Shown piece after piece: positions 34,296 to 46,500 of a stretch of 64,000 bases of DNA (its first letter is position 1; every line of letters starts with the position of its first letter). The DNA comes from Przewalskia tangutica. Taxonomy: Eukaryota > Streptophyta > Magnoliopsida > Solanales > Solanaceae. Below the pieces are notes generated by a model that was not told the DNA's origin, did no database searches, and saw nothing but the letters and a program-made list of their open reading frames with translations. Both the position numbers and the translations under genes were made by a program. The stretch spans positions 38,664,446 to 38,728,445 of the forward strand of contig CM056724.1 of NCBI GenBank assembly GCA_029844215.1, written 5' to 3'.

Positions 34296-34435
34296 CAGTC
34301 CTGTAGCATCTTACGATATTTGAAGGGTTCTCTTGGCCTTGGCCTAACCATCACTCCGGGACCGTTAACCACCTTCTTTGCATTCTCCGATGCCGACTGG
34401 GCTGACTGCCCCAATAGCCGGAGAAGGATCAGACC
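34296..34435 (+). pseudogene. Copia RNase H fragment
   Basis: The frame ILRYLKGSLGLGLTIT...FSDADWADCPNSRRR matches copia RNase H around its first catalytic Asp (DADW). It is cut on both sides, the right side running into a tatata tract. It is only about 45 codons long. Confidence 0.75.
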
Positions 34436-35149
34436 ACAAGGGTATATATATATAAAGATTTATCAGACATTCAGACTTGATTTGCTTTTCCCGCTTGATC
34501 AAGCGGTCCCATATATATTTTATCTTGAACCAACTATCTTTTAGTTGTCATTGGAGAGGTCAACTAATAACTTACATCAATAGTACATACTATGGCATTA
34601 GCACCTAAAAATACATTTTGGAGATAAATATCAATTAGGTCTAAATGATATAAAAAGAAAATTATATAAAATGCTGGATGTTTTGAGCACTAGGCTGCCC
34701 ACCAGCCGCGGACCTATGTAAGTGCACGGTTGTTCACGCGAACAATCGTTTTTTTTTTGCAGTGCTATTTTCCATTTTTGAACAACCACAACATCTCCAT
34801 TCCCTTATACAACGCTGTAATTTTTTTTTTGAACAACCAATACCAGGGGTGTAGATCCCCCTGCTGCCCAGTTAAAAAGTTTCTATAGTTGCATATAAGT
34901 TTCATTATTTACTTTTATCTTTTGCGCCTATAACTTGTACATGAATTGCACTCATCATAGTTTTCTAAATCAAGAATGTGACGTCGTATTAATTATATTC
35001 GTGTATTAGTAATATACTATTGTTTTTTAGATTTGAAATTGAAAGCGTTTAATACCATATGCTATGAATCCAACACAAACCACAAAGGATGAATCTCTTC
35101 AAAATTAATCAAACAAAAAGCTAAAAATAAAAGTGCATTTCGAGACTAA
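34436..35149. other. AT-rich intergenic stretch with a MITE-like segment
   Basis: At 34,690-34,870, ggctgcccaccagccgcgg and agatccccctgctgcccag form rough inverted ends around two copies of tttttgaacaacca. This resembles small Solanaceae MITEs, but no duplication is clear. The remainder shows nothing recognisable. Confidence 0.3.
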
Positions 35150-35305
35150 GCTCCGCTCACGAGGCGCAGGGAAGTGCACGACCACGCGTCTATCAGACGC
35201 AGTCTTACCTCACGTTTTTGCAAGATGTTGTTTCCACAACTTGAACTCATGACCTCTTGGTCACATGACAGTAATTTTATCAGTTACTCCAAGTTTCCCC
35301 TTCAA
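35150..35305 (-). mobile_element. tRNA-derived SINE of TS/SolS type
   Basis: On the minus strand the order is ctgataaaattactgtcatg, accaagaggtcatgagttca (box-B-like), gtggaaacaacatcttgcaa, aggtaagactgcgt, then gcgcctcgtgagcgg. This is the layout of the tobacco TS SINE family known from Solanaceae. The 3' tail grades into AT-rich sequence. Confidence 0.7.
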
Positions 35306-35707
35306 AAAACAAAAAATATTTATTCAAATATAAAATTCAAAAAGCAACTAACAAACTTTCAAGAGTAAATTCAACGTTCAAAAAGCAATAAACAAAATAT
35401 CAAGAGTAAATCCATGAAAAACAACAATACAATAAAAAGAACAAAAAACTCAAAGCGAGTTCATCTGTCACGACTTTCTAAAAAAGTAAAGGCTAGCTTT
35501 AACATAACAACAACCATCCATTGTAGTATCTTAACTTTAATCAACCAATAGTGAAATTTATATCATTCTATCCAAACAATTTGTTATATCTATATCTACT
35601 CCGCCAGTAGTACAAATGTAGGCAACATTATGAGCCAATCAAAATTATGCTTTCATAAAATTGTTGATGCTTCAAGTATATAACGTAAAGAGAAAAGAAA
35701 AGATAAC

Positions 35708-36780
35708 TGTTGGCATTTGCAAAATTGACAAGTGTAAGTTTTGATGATTGACAAAGAGAATGCACAAGATGATCAGGTTTGTGGAATTGATTTATTAGAG
35801 AGCAGATGCAGTACATAGTGAATAAGACTCAGAACAGAGGTTGCATGAACCAGGTCAGAGAACATGTTCCTTCTCAAACACAGCAGCGAGACAGATGTCA
35901 CAGGAACATATGTAAGGAGCATGTCCAGGAACGTGTTCCTTCTCAGAGTTCTATTACGAGTAGAATTTGTGTTTTTATGGTAAAGACTTGGCGTACAAGG
36001 CGACAGGATTATGTGTTATACTTATCAGGATTTCGCACCATACTTATCAAAATATTTCAGATGTCTAGAACAAAACTAAATATGCAAGAAAGTGTAAGAA
36101 TTCTGAACTATCTCAAACCCTATTCTACCTTGATGGATCGTATCAAGCAGGGTTTAGGTCAGCCGCATTGATGAATAGCTATAAATATCAAGTCTTACCA
36201 TGAAGAGTGTTACACACTCATAAAGTGAGAAAATCAGAAACTTGAGCAAATCAGCCAAGCATTATTGAGAGAGTTCTGATTCCAAAATTGCGACCCTAAT
36301 ACTACAACGAAGATTGAAGGAGGTGTTCTACTGACTAATTTTTTTCAGTTCTTAAGCCTAGAATCTTGTATTAGGCTATTTATCGAGTTTTACCTTTATC
36401 CGCTTTTTAAGAAGCAATTGTAATATGTATAAACAGTTATTCAACTTCAAGTTGGGATCAACTTGGAGTGGGCTCGACAGTCTGGGTAGATCATTGAGAA
36501 AGAAATTAGAGTTTATAGTTCTTAGGTACAGAGTTTGTAACTTGAATTTGCTGAGGCTCACTTTGTAGTGAAGTTAGGGATAAATCCTACAGAGGTGTAG
36601 GTCGTGGTTTTACTACCCTTGTGAGTCGGGTAGTTTTCACGTGAAAATAGTATGTCCTTACTTTTCTGTTATTTATTATTTCTCAAGCGCTACACATAGA
36701 ACATGTAGAGTAGCGTGTTTTATCCTAAAGGCAAAGATTAGATATCGCATAAGTTAAACAACTAAGTGTGCAGAATATCA
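35708..36780 (+). mobile_element. 1.07-kb solo copia-type LTR with TSD ATAAC
   Basis: It starts tgttggcatttgcaaaattg and ends gcagaatatca, with ataac on both sides (35,703-35,707 and 36,781-36,785). The opening resembles SIRE/Tork-like LTRs. The sequence agctataaatatcaag (about 36,178) is a good TATA box. Two palindromic gaacatgttcc and ggaacgtgttcc elements occur near 35,860 and 35,930. No internal region is present. Confidence 0.8.
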
Positions 36781-36785
36781 ATAAC

Positions 36786-36925
36786 TACCTTTTGAGCCTA
36801 AAAGAAGAAAGAAGAATCCCTAGAGCATTTCACATTAGCGACCTTCTAAGTCCCACGCTCATCCAACGAAAAGGGGTTTAGGATCACATTCACACGTCAA
36901 AATCCTAAGAAAATAATAAAGTTTC
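36786..36925. other. Short unassigned stretch before copia-E
   Basis: Nothing recognised. Its last five bases, gtttc (36,921-36,925), are the likely target duplication of copia-E, whose other end is lost. Confidence 0.4.
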
Positions 36926-37199
36926 TGAAAGAATTAATCCCTTGATTATTCTTATTGATTGAAGACATATATATACAAGTTACAATAGGAGAATCCTATT
37001 CCTACTTTACATCTAAAACCATATTTTATAAGGAGACTAACTATACAATTATGGTAATATTACAATAGTAATTAAGGTACAAGACTAATTCTAATATATA
37101 CCAAATATACAAATCCGGAACATTGTTCACGGACAAGGGCCGCGGCGCTGTATCCTAAGAGTCGTGGCGCTAGGCACTATTTTCGGACACTGTTCAACA
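36926..37199 (-). repeat. Copia-E 3' LTR (274 bp)
   Basis: On the minus strand it starts TGTTGAACAGTGTCC at 37,199 and ends AATTCTTTCA at 36,926. Its 3' part matches the D LTR. Its 5' 65 bases hold the GC module (gggccgcggcgctg, 37,138-37,150, and gtcgtggcgcta, 37,161-37,172). Confidence 0.88.
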
Positions 37200-37211
37200 C
37201 ACCCCCGCAGT
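37200..37211 (-). promoter_or_regulatory. Copia-E polypurine tract
   Basis: actgcgggggtg on the minus strand abuts the LTR start, as in copia-B. Confidence 0.8.
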
Positions 37212-38800
37212 CATAGCAGGCGGTCTTCGTATGCTGAGACTGTCTCTAAAATCTTTAAAAAGGATTGAGAGAAGACCCTTTGTAAAGATGTCTGCAATCT
37301 GATATCTGGAAGGGACATGGCAGACGCGTACTTGTCCTTTAGCTACCTTCTCTCGAACAAAGTGAATATCCATCTCTATGTGTATAGTATGCTAGAAAGG
37401 TAGATGACACTTATATTATCACAATACACCAAGGTAGCCTTTTCAATATGACAATGGAGCTCTAACAGTAGATTACATAACCAACATGACTCGAAAACCA
37501 CATTGGCTACCCCTCTATACTCGGTCTCTGAACTTGAACGTGAAAGCGTTGATTGACGCTTGGCAGACCATGAGACCAAGTTATTACCTAAAAACATGCA
37601 ATAGCCAGACGTAACCCGTCTGGTGTCAGGACAACCACCCCAATCAGCATCTATATAGGAGACTAGTGTAAACGTCGACGAAGGATACAAATGCAAGTCA
37701 TACTCAAGTGTTCCATGAATGTACCCAAGAATGCGTTTGAGCGCATTCATATGTTCAACTCTGGGATCATGCATAAACAAACACACCTGCTGTACGTCAT
37801 ATGTAATATCAGGTCGCGTGAACGCCGATATCGGGCGCGTCGCAAGAATACGATAATGGTCGGATCCTCATAGGGAGAGCCAACTGCAGCTCCCAACTTG
37901 GGTTTAGTATCAACTGGAGTAGAAGTAGACTTACAGGATGACATCTCAGCCCTCTCAATGATCTCTGATGCATACTTCCTCTGTGATAAGAACAATCCAT
38001 CTGCATGACGAGTTACAACAATCTCCAAAAAGTATCTCAATGGGCCCAAGTCCTTCATGGCAAACTCAGAACTGAGCATTGTCATAATAGTCTTTCGCAA
38101 AGCATCAGAAGAGACAGTCAAGATAATATCATCAACATATAATAAAATATAAGTCATGGAAGATCCCTGACGGTATATGAATAATGAGTTATCAGACCTG
38201 CTGTGAGAGAAACCCATAGTCGAAACATAGTCAACAAACCTCTTATACCATGCCCGTAGAGGCTGCTTAAGCCCATACAAGGACTTCCTCAATAAACAGA
38301 CATGATTAGGATATCTAGTATCCCTAAACCCAAAGGGCTGATGCATATACACTATCTCATGAAGATCACCATGTAGGAAAACATTATTCACATCTAGCTG
38401 ATGAATGGGTCATGATTTCGAAAGAGTCAAGCTGAGCACAGTACGAATAGTAGCCGGCTTGACCATCGGGCAAAATGTCTCACTACAATCCACACCAACC
38501 TGCTGAGTCTTACCATCAACTACAAGACGAGCCTTATTTCTTACAAACGAACAATCAGAATTCTCTTTATGAGCAAAAATCCACATAGACCGAATAAGAT
38601 TAACACCACATGGACGGGGCACCAACTCCCACGTCTTATTATCAAAAAGAGCATTATATTCATCAGTCATGACAATTTTCCAATTAGGGTCATTTAGGGC
38701 AGACACAGGATTATGGGGTAAGGGTGATTTAAGAACATTAGAATTCAAATTAAAATGTCTTTTTGGTTTAAAAATACCCCGTTGACTGCGAGTGATTGGA
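37212..38800 (-). pseudogene. Copia-E RT and RNase H
   Basis: Minus-strand pieces: NPVSALNDPNWKIVMTDEY (38,748 frame), IRSMWIFAHKENSDCSF, then LHGDLHEIVYMHQPFGF and KSLYGLKQPLRAWYKRF (38,391 frame). An intact YVDD box (LLYVDDIILTVSS, about 38,130) and FAMKDLGPL follow. After a frameshift near 37,850, RNase H (DADWGGCPDTRRVTSGYC, SETEYRGVA, LLLELHC, YCDNISVIYL) runs to about 37,376. Only a few lesions are visible, so it is the best preserved RT in the window. Confidence 0.88.
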
Positions 38801-39690
38801 CCTTTACTCTAGGCTGGAGTGGGGGAATTTTGTGAAGTGTCAAAAATTTACATCGGGCCATGCGTGCAGGAGCAAGTGGTCGCGCTCTTGAAAAATCGCG
38901 ATGCTCTCTCGGTTTTGGCGCCGCTGCGCTTCCCCTAAGGGTCGCGATGCTGAAGACGTATTTTTTGAAAAATCTGAAAAATAATGGAGAACATAGGGGG
39001 AGATATCATTATCCAAAAATCATAAGAACTAGACACGAGTTTTTCTACTTTAGAAAATGGAAATTGAGATTCATCAAAAAGAACATGACGACTAATGATG
39101 ATTCGTTCAGAGGACAAATCAAAGCATTTATAACCACGGTGATTTGACGGATAACCCAAAAATAAACACGGGGTAGAACATACCTGAAATTTGTTGATTG
39201 TGGTGGATGAAAACAGTAGATAACATAAACATCCAAAGACCATAAGATGAGAAAACGTAGGAGTCTTATTGTATAAAACTTGAAGAGTGGAGGAATATGT
39301 CAAACCTTTAGAGGGAATAATATTAAGTAGATCGGTAGCCATTTGTAGCGCACGATGCCAAAAAAATGGAGGGACGGGAGAATGAACCAATAGGGTGCGG
39401 ATAATGTTATTAATGGTACAGATTTTTCATTCAGTTTTCCCAATTTGTGAAGACGTATGTATGAGGACAAGAAAAATGAAAATTTATCTCATTTTGTGCA
39501 CAAAACTCCCTAAACTCCCCATTGTCATACTCTTTACCATTATCACATTGGATATTTTTTATTTTCCGTTCGAATTGAGTTCTTATGAAGGCTCTAAATT
39601 TTACGAAGATGGAAAAAACTTGTGATTTGTTCGCAATTGGAAACGTCCATAAAAATTTAGAATAGTCATCCAAAAACATGTAATTAATGT
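38801..39690 (-). pseudogene. Copia-E integrase
   Basis: Frames carry YMFLDDYSKFLWTFPIANK and IQCDNGKEYDNGEF (catalytic Asp pair, 39,690-39,500), then FSCPHT. After a frame break come FFWHRALQMATDLLNIIPSK, FGCLCYLLF and CLFLGYPSNHRGYKCF (39,390-39,045). The linker between integrase and RT contains the GC module ttggcgccgctgcgct (38,914-38,929), which is unexpected inside a coding region. Confidence 0.8.
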
Positions 39691-41688
39691 GGATTAAGCC
39701 GAAGAGGTATGTGGAGCTCTTCATTTATTTTTTGAGCATGAACTTTATAAAATGAGTGTACGGTGGACGTACTTGGTTTAAATGAATTCGGATTCCTTGG
39801 GGTACATGAAGTAAGTTACTTGACTTGATTTTATATGTGAAGATGACTTGATTTTATATGTGAAGATGAATTGATTTTATATGTGAAAGTGACTTGATTT
39901 TAAAAAGTATAAGATACTTGATTTTGAAAGAAGAAGTGACTTGATTTAAAGGTATAAGTTACTTGGAGTTTAAAAGTGTAAGTGACTTGATCTTAAAAGT
40001 GAAAGTGTCTTGATGCTACAAGTGCTAGTATCTTGGGGTTATTACATGAAATGACTCTTTTTATAAGAATGAATGTACATAGTATTTTGGGGTTCAACTG
40101 CCTAATATTGCATGATAGGATTCTTTTTATAAGAATGAACGTACATAGTACTTTGGGTTCAATTCCCTAATGTTACATGACATGATAATTCCTTGGTTTG
40201 TCTAAAAGGAAAGATGTGATAATGCCTTGGTTTGTCTAAAAGGAAAGATGTGATAATTCCTTGATTTTCTAAAATGAAAGTTTGTTATAACGATTTTATG
40301 AAAAGCCAAGATCGATGGTCCATTCCATTCCTATTCATAGGCGGAATACTTTTCTTTGTCTATCTTCTTTGTTTGTTAATCGGTTCAATTGATTTGTTTC
40401 AGGCCCTACTTTCAAAGGTTGGGTTCTCTGTGGGGGGGCGATCCCTCGCCTTATTTTGTGTTAAGCATAACATTGGGTTCACTTAGAAATCTTCCAGTCG
40501 TGCTTAAAAGAAGGCTTTTTGACATGCAACAAGCAACGGATGAGCGCAAGAAGGTTTAAAATGGCATATGGTTGCATTGATACACCTAGTCCCATGGTGG
40601 GCCGGGACACGTTGCATGAACATATATGAGGATTATATGGATAGTCACGATTACACCGAGTCCCCTAATGGGCCGGGACACGCTATAGGTGCATATGTGA
40701 GGAAAATGACCACACTGAGTTCCATAATGGGTCGGGACATGTTATATGACTTATATGACTTTACACCGAGACCCAAAATGGGCCAGGACATGTTATACCT
40801 TACATGACTTATATGACTCTACACCGAGATCCAGAAAGGGTCGGGACATGTTATACCTTAAATGACTTCACATCGAGACCCAAAATGGGTCGGGACATGT
40901 TATACCTTATACGACCTTACACCGAGTCCCAGAATGAGCCGGGACATATGATACCTTATATTATATGATTCCATGGATAAGATGTGCGATGCGGGTTCGA
41001 TTCTCATGACAGCATATGATTATATGGTCAGACATTCATGATGTTGGTTTGACCCTTTATTTTAAAAAGGTACAGTTGACTTTTATTTGAATTGGTACAG
41101 TTGAGTTCATATTTGGAGAAAGGTAAAGTTGATTCTCATTACTCTCAAATTGATAAGGCACAGTTGTACTATTATTTTGATTATCATACTTGTCTCCTGC
41201 TTTATTTGATCATATGATTTCATTACAAGATTTCTGGCCACATACTTGGTACATCTTTCGTACTGACCCCCTTTCCTAGGGGGGCTGCGTTTCATGCCGC
41301 AGGTGTAGGTACACAGGTTGGTGATCCTCGCTCTTAGGATCTCTGTTCAGTTTTGGGAAAAAGCTCAATTAATCCGGAGCTTACCATTGGTACAGTGTTG
41401 TATTATGGTCTTATGTACATTCATGGGTACGGCGGGGCCTTGTACCGTTATAGTTGTTGTCAAAACTACTAGAGGTCTGTATTCATATGTGGGATGGACC
41501 GGTGTATGGTTGTAGGCCTTTTGAGTATTATATTTATAATGACAGTCTTACTGGCTTTGCCTATTTCATTGCCTTTGTTTAAAGAAAAAAATGAGTGTTA
41601 TTTAGCTTCCGCGGGTTACTTGTGTTGTATGGGTAGAAGGGTGCCCAGGTAGGACACCAGTCGTGGGCCCGGGGTTTGGGTCGTGACA
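39691..41688 (+). mobile_element. 5'-truncated long LTR of element G
   Basis: It begins inside the LTR (gtggattaagccgaagaggt, compare 2815 and 62,160) and ends ggtcgtgaca at 41,688. It has the C5/G5 hairpin block (cgtactgacccccttt...ggggggctgcg, 41,255-41,290), the gatcctcgctcttaggatc block and a minisatellite. It follows copia-E without transition, so a deletion or illegitimate junction removed its first 700 bases or so. Confidence 0.78.
40578..40965 (+). repeat. Minisatellite inside LTR G
   Basis: About seven irregular 45-70-base units share caccgagtcc.aaatgggccgggacatg. The same position in LTRs B, H and 7309-9970 holds minisatellites with other unit sequences. Confidence 0.78.
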
Positions 41689-41689
41689 A

Positions 41690-42035
41690 ATAATACTATA
41701 ACTACCAGTTTGTATGCGTATGTAGGACTACACTGGACTACCTACTATCCTTCTACCCTAATACATGTCCTTCATAACCCCCTATCTAAGGTCATGTCCT
41801 CAGTGAGTTGCACCTGTATCATATCCCGTCTAGTCACCTCTCCCCAATACTTCATCGACCTACCTCTACCCCTCTTGTACCCGTCCATAACCAATCTTTC
41901 ACACCATCGCACTGGGACATTTGTGTCTCTCCTCTGCACATGTCCGAAGCATCTCAACCTAGCTTCTCGCATCTTATCTTCCACCGAGGCCACATCCACT
42001 ATGTCCCTGATATCATCATTTCTAATTCTATCCAA
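41690..42035 (-). pseudogene. LINE relic 1 (RTE-like), C-terminal end
   Basis: The minus-strand frame holds RIRNDDIRDIVDVASVEDKM, REARLRCFGHVQRRD and VRWCERLVMDG, the C-terminal tail typical of plant RTE-like LINE polyproteins. The RT domain itself is absent. The same tail is found at 58,560-58,860. Confidence 0.75.
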
Positions 42036-42044
42036 CTAAAGACT

Positions 42045-42175
42045 ATACAACAACAATAACAACAACATATCCAGTGTAATCCACAAAATATAACCTGAGG
42101 AGAATAGAGTGTACACATACCTTATATCTATCTTGACAGGATAGAGAGGTTGTTTTCGATGGATTCTCGACTTAT
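42045..42175 (+). mobile_element. Dispersed SINE-like repeat, copy 1
   Basis: The block acaacaacatatccagtgta, cctgaggagaatagagtgta and agaggttgttttcgatgg is a very common Solanaceae interspersed repeat. A second copy lies at 58,145-58,285. Class uncertain (SINE or LINE 3' tail). Confidence 0.55.
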
Positions 42176-42747
42176 AAAACTAGAGATTATACGTGTATGA
42201 TAATTTACTGCGCAAAGAAGAATAATCCTGAGAATCAAGGGTTTGAACATTTGAGTTATTTCTCGATATTTGGCACAACTATAAATAAAAAGCAAACCAA
42301 CTTATTTTAATACTGCTTTGTATTAAAGAGGCCAACATGTGTTTTATTTAGTGTGTGCATTCTTTAATAAAGGACGACTTACGAAACCACAAATGAAATT
42401 AAACATATTTAAATTCAGTTAGGCCAAAAGCCAAGAATTTATCAGGATGTGAAGTGCTAAGCACAATTAAATAAGAATATTATACATTGTTCTATAATTC
42501 TTTTCTTTCCATGATACAGTAGTCTATAATTCTAATTATATCCTTTGGTAGGAAACGTTTTCCACATTAGTTAGGCCTCAAAGTGAATACCGAGCACCGA
42601 ATGGAAAATTAAAAAAATTCTATTATATCATTTGTGAGGCTACAAATTCCACTTTCCTCCTTTTATTCTCTTGCACATTTGAAAATCACAAACAAATCGT
42701 TAATTTCCTATTATTTTAAATTTATTTGCTCCTCCATAACTGTGGAG

Positions 42748-42749
<2 letters not shown>
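42176..42749. other. AT-rich stretch, no feature
   Basis: No frame, repeat or RNA signature recognised between the SINE-like block and the microsatellite. Confidence 0.5.

Positions 42750-42811
<62 letters not shown>
42750..42811. repeat. (TA)30 microsatellite
   Basis: Uninterrupted TA dinucleotides over 60 bases, likely polymorphic. The open frame across it is an artefact. Confidence 0.98.
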
Positions 42812-42815
<4 letters not shown>

Positions 42816-42954
42816 TTGTATATTTCAATTTATAATTCTAATCTAGTGAAAAATGTTGAGCTCATGCCAATTAATCGTTTTATTCCAACGCTCTTAAATA
42901 AATTAGGTCTGGCTGTATGTAGCTTTAATTTAGGGAATTTGAAATTAGTTCTTA

Positions 42955-43555
42955 GGGTGTGTTTGGTTTTGCGGTAGACATAATTAATTTTGACAGAATT
43001 GAGTTTGACAATAGTTGTTTTATGTTTGGTTGCAATAATGTAAAAGTGATTGTTATCAATTCATGATGTTTGATTTTGTTTGATCAAAATTGCATTTGAA
43101 TGTAGAATTATCAAAGTGGACATTTAGTCAAATACATATAAATAAAAATTACTAAAATGGAAGTATGTAAATAAAAATTATAAATAGATAATAGAATTTA
43201 AAGTGTAATATAGTACTTAAATATTATTAAATATTATTACAATACTAATTTAAAGTGCAATATAGTACCTAAAATATTATTACAATATAGTACTCTAATT
43301 ACAATATTATTAAATATTATTACAATACTAAATTAAAGAGGGTAATGAAGGAAAGGTAAAAACCCAAATTGAAATAAATATAAAATTTATTCTACTCACC
43401 TTAGAAGCTAGAAATTGTAGTTTCTTCCGGAATCAATTTTGAAGAGTAGAATTGATTATGAAGAGAAAATTCAAACATCCAAATTTTACTTATTTTCACA
43501 AAAATAACAACCCAAAATTACTTCTGGATAACCAGAATTGAAATCAAACATGCAC
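42955..43555. mobile_element. Tourist-like MITE 1
   Basis: The ends gggtgtgtttggttttgcgg and tgaaatcaaacatgcac are inverted, with tta at the left and taa at the right as 3-bp target (PIF/Harbinger style). The interior shares gcaataatgtaaaagtgatt and a near-palindromic agaagctagaaattgtag with MITE 2 (59,613-60,724). Its right end coincides with the start of the 1.03-kb array. Confidence 0.75.
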
Positions 43556-46500
43556 TAAGCAGTTTGACATCCTGACTAAGCCTGTAGATATATAGTTAGC
43601 TCATTAAATGTTTGCTAGCCATTAAACTTAAATTAAATACACGGAAGAAAGTGAGTTAAGTGAAAGTTGTTTTTTTGGTGAGAAATTTTATTAGCTTGAT
43701 GATTTTTCTGTGATTAAATTATAAGTTGGATAAATTTCTTTGAAATTTGTTAATGTTTTGCCTTTCCTTCACAGACTGAAGTTGATGTTACTGGTTGGTA
43801 ATGTATGAAGTTGATGCTACTGGTTGGTACTGTATGAAGCTGATGCTACTCATTGGTGTTGAGAATATGGTCTGTGTATAAATCTGTATAAATGGATGAT
43901 ATATGTATATGTGTTAACATCTTTCTTCTTTTCTAATCCTATATAAATGGTATATATATGTATATCTTGTATATGTTGTATTTATATGCCATTACAGGTT
44001 GAGGGGGGAGCATTTGTGTGGATATGTCATTGCCATAGGTCACTCACGCTTAGTTGATTAAGTTTTGTGAAGAAAGGCAAAAAGAGGGAGAATGTTAATG
44101 TTAGGATCTGTGTTATGACATTTTCCCTAACATATCATTTTTCAGTTCTAAGTCCAAATCAGAAAATGTCGGAACAAATGTCTTGACATTTCGGGCCGAC
44201 ATTCTGGTAACTGTTTTGTCTATCTTCACGGACAGATTTCAGGAAAGAGTGACCTTTTTATCACATGACAATTTAACTTGGCAAGGAGTCTTTGAAGCAG
44301 ATTAATAACGCGTGGAAGACCAAGTCCAAGAGGTAACTTAACTTAAGGAGCAAGTAGGGTGAAGAATAAGTCAAAGCAGCTCCTATTTTCATGCATCAAG
44401 CTACTGCTTCACGTGCCCACTTTCTCTCAACTTCTACAACCAATTGATGAGATTTTCAAGGAGGACTCTCTACTATAAATAGAGAGGGCAGAAGAATGAA
44501 TTAATATCCAGAATCAAAATGTAAAAATACCAAGAGAGCTCTCGGGATTTCTTCTCAGAAATTTGGATCACCAAGAGAGCACTAAGCAGTTTGGCATCCT
44601 GACTACGCCTGTAGATATATAGTTAGCTCATTAAATGTTTGCTAGCCATTAAACTTAAATTAAATACACGGAAGAAAGTGAGTTAAGTGAAAGTTGTTTT
44701 TTTGGTGACAAATTTTATTAGCTTGATGATTTTTTTGTGATTAAATTATACGTTAGGATAACTTTCTTTGAAATTTGTTAATGTTTTGCCTTTCCTTCAC
44801 AGACTGAAGTTGATGTTACCGGTTGGTAATGTATGAAGCTGATGCTACTGGTTGGTACTGTATGAAGCTGATGCTACTCATATTGGTGTTGAGAATATGG
44901 TTTGTGTATAAACCTGTATAAATTGATGATATGTGTATATGCGCTAACATCTTTCTTCTTTTCTAATCCTATATAAATGGTATATATATGTATATCTTGT
45001 ATATGTTGTGTTTATATGCCATTACAGGTTGAGGGGGGAGCATTTGTGTGGATATGTCATTGTCATAGGTCACTCACGCTTAGTTGATTAAGTTTTGTGA
45101 AGAAAGACAAAAATGGGGAGAATGTTAATGTTAGGGTCTGTGTTATGACATTTTCCCTAACATATCATTTTTCAGTTCTAAGTCCAAATCAGAAAATGTC
45201 GGAACAAATGTCTTGACATTCGGGCTGACATTCTGGTAACTGTTTTGCCTATCTTTACGGACATATTTCAGGAAAGAGTGACATTTTTACCACATGACAA
45301 TTTGATTTGGCAAGGAGTCTTTGAAGCAGATTAAAAACGCGTGGAAGACCAAGTCCAAGAGGTAGCTAACTTAAGGAGCAAGTAGGGTGAAGAACAAGTC
45401 AAATCAGCTCCTATTTTCATGCCTCAAGCTACTGCTTCACGTGCCCACTTTCTCTCAACTTCTACAACCAATTGATGAGAATTTCAAGGAGGACTCTCTA
45501 CTATAAATAGAGAAGGCAGAAGAGTGAATTAATATCCAGAATCAAAATATAAAAATACCAAGAGAGCTCTCGGGATTTCTTCTCAGAAATTTGGATCACC
45601 AAGAGAACACTAAGCAGTTTGGAATCCTGACTAAGCATGTAGATATATAGTTAGCTCATTAAATGTTTGCTAGCCATTAAACTTAAATTAAATACACGGA
45701 AGAAAGTGAGTTAAGTGAAAGTTGTTGTTTTGGTGACAAATTTTATTAGCTTGATGATTTTTCTGTGACTAAATTATACGTTGGATAACTTTCTTTGAAA
45801 TTTGTTAACGTTTTGCCTTTCCTTCACAGACTGAAGTTGATGTTACTGGTTGGTAATGTATGAAGCTGATGCTTCTGGTTGGTACTGTATGAAGCTGATG
45901 CTACTCATTGGTGTTGAGAATATGGTCTGTGTATAAATCTGTATAAATGGATGATATGTGTATATGTGCTAACATCCTTCTTCTTTTCTAATCCTATATA
46001 AATGGTATATATATGTATATCTTGTATATGTTGTGTTTATATGCCATTACAGGTTGAGGGGGGAGCATTTATGTGGATATGTCATTGTCATAGGTCACTC
46101 ACACTTAGTTGATTAAGTTTTGTGAAGAAAGGCAAAAAGGAGAGAATGTTAATGTTAGGATCTGTGTTACGACATTTTTCCTAACATATCATTTTTCAGT
46201 TCTAAGTCCAAATCAAAAAATGTCGGAACAAATGTCTTGACATTCAGGCCGACATTCTGGTAACTGTTTTGCCTATCTTCACGGATAGATTTCAGGAAAG
46301 AGTGACCTTTTTATCACATAACAATTTGACTTGGCAATGAGTCTTTGAAACAGATTAAAAACGCGTGTAAGACCAAGTCCAAGAGGTAGCTTAACGTAAG
46401 GAGCAAGTAGGGTGAAGAACAAGTCAAATCAGCTCCTATTTTCATGCCTCAAGCTACTGCTTCACGTGCCCACTTTCTCTCAACTTCTACAACCAATTGA

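Larger units (their letters stand above)
36926..39690 (-). mobile_element. Copia-E: minus-strand Ale-like copia, 5' half missing
   Basis: It retains part of integrase, RT, RNase H, PPT and the 3' LTR, and it is cut at 39,690, where a long LTR (G) begins abruptly. It is the same lineage as C and D. Confidence 0.85.

Noticed and set aside
35150..35305. Functional tRNA gene
   Set aside because: Only box-like segments are present, without a cloverleaf. The downstream body fits a TS-type SINE.
35806..36171. 121-residue open frame
   Set aside because: It lies wholly within the U3/R part of the solo LTR with ATAAC duplications; there is no domain.
42634..42846. Open frame with Tyr-Ile repeat at the microsatellite
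   Set aside because: It is only the translation of (TA)30.
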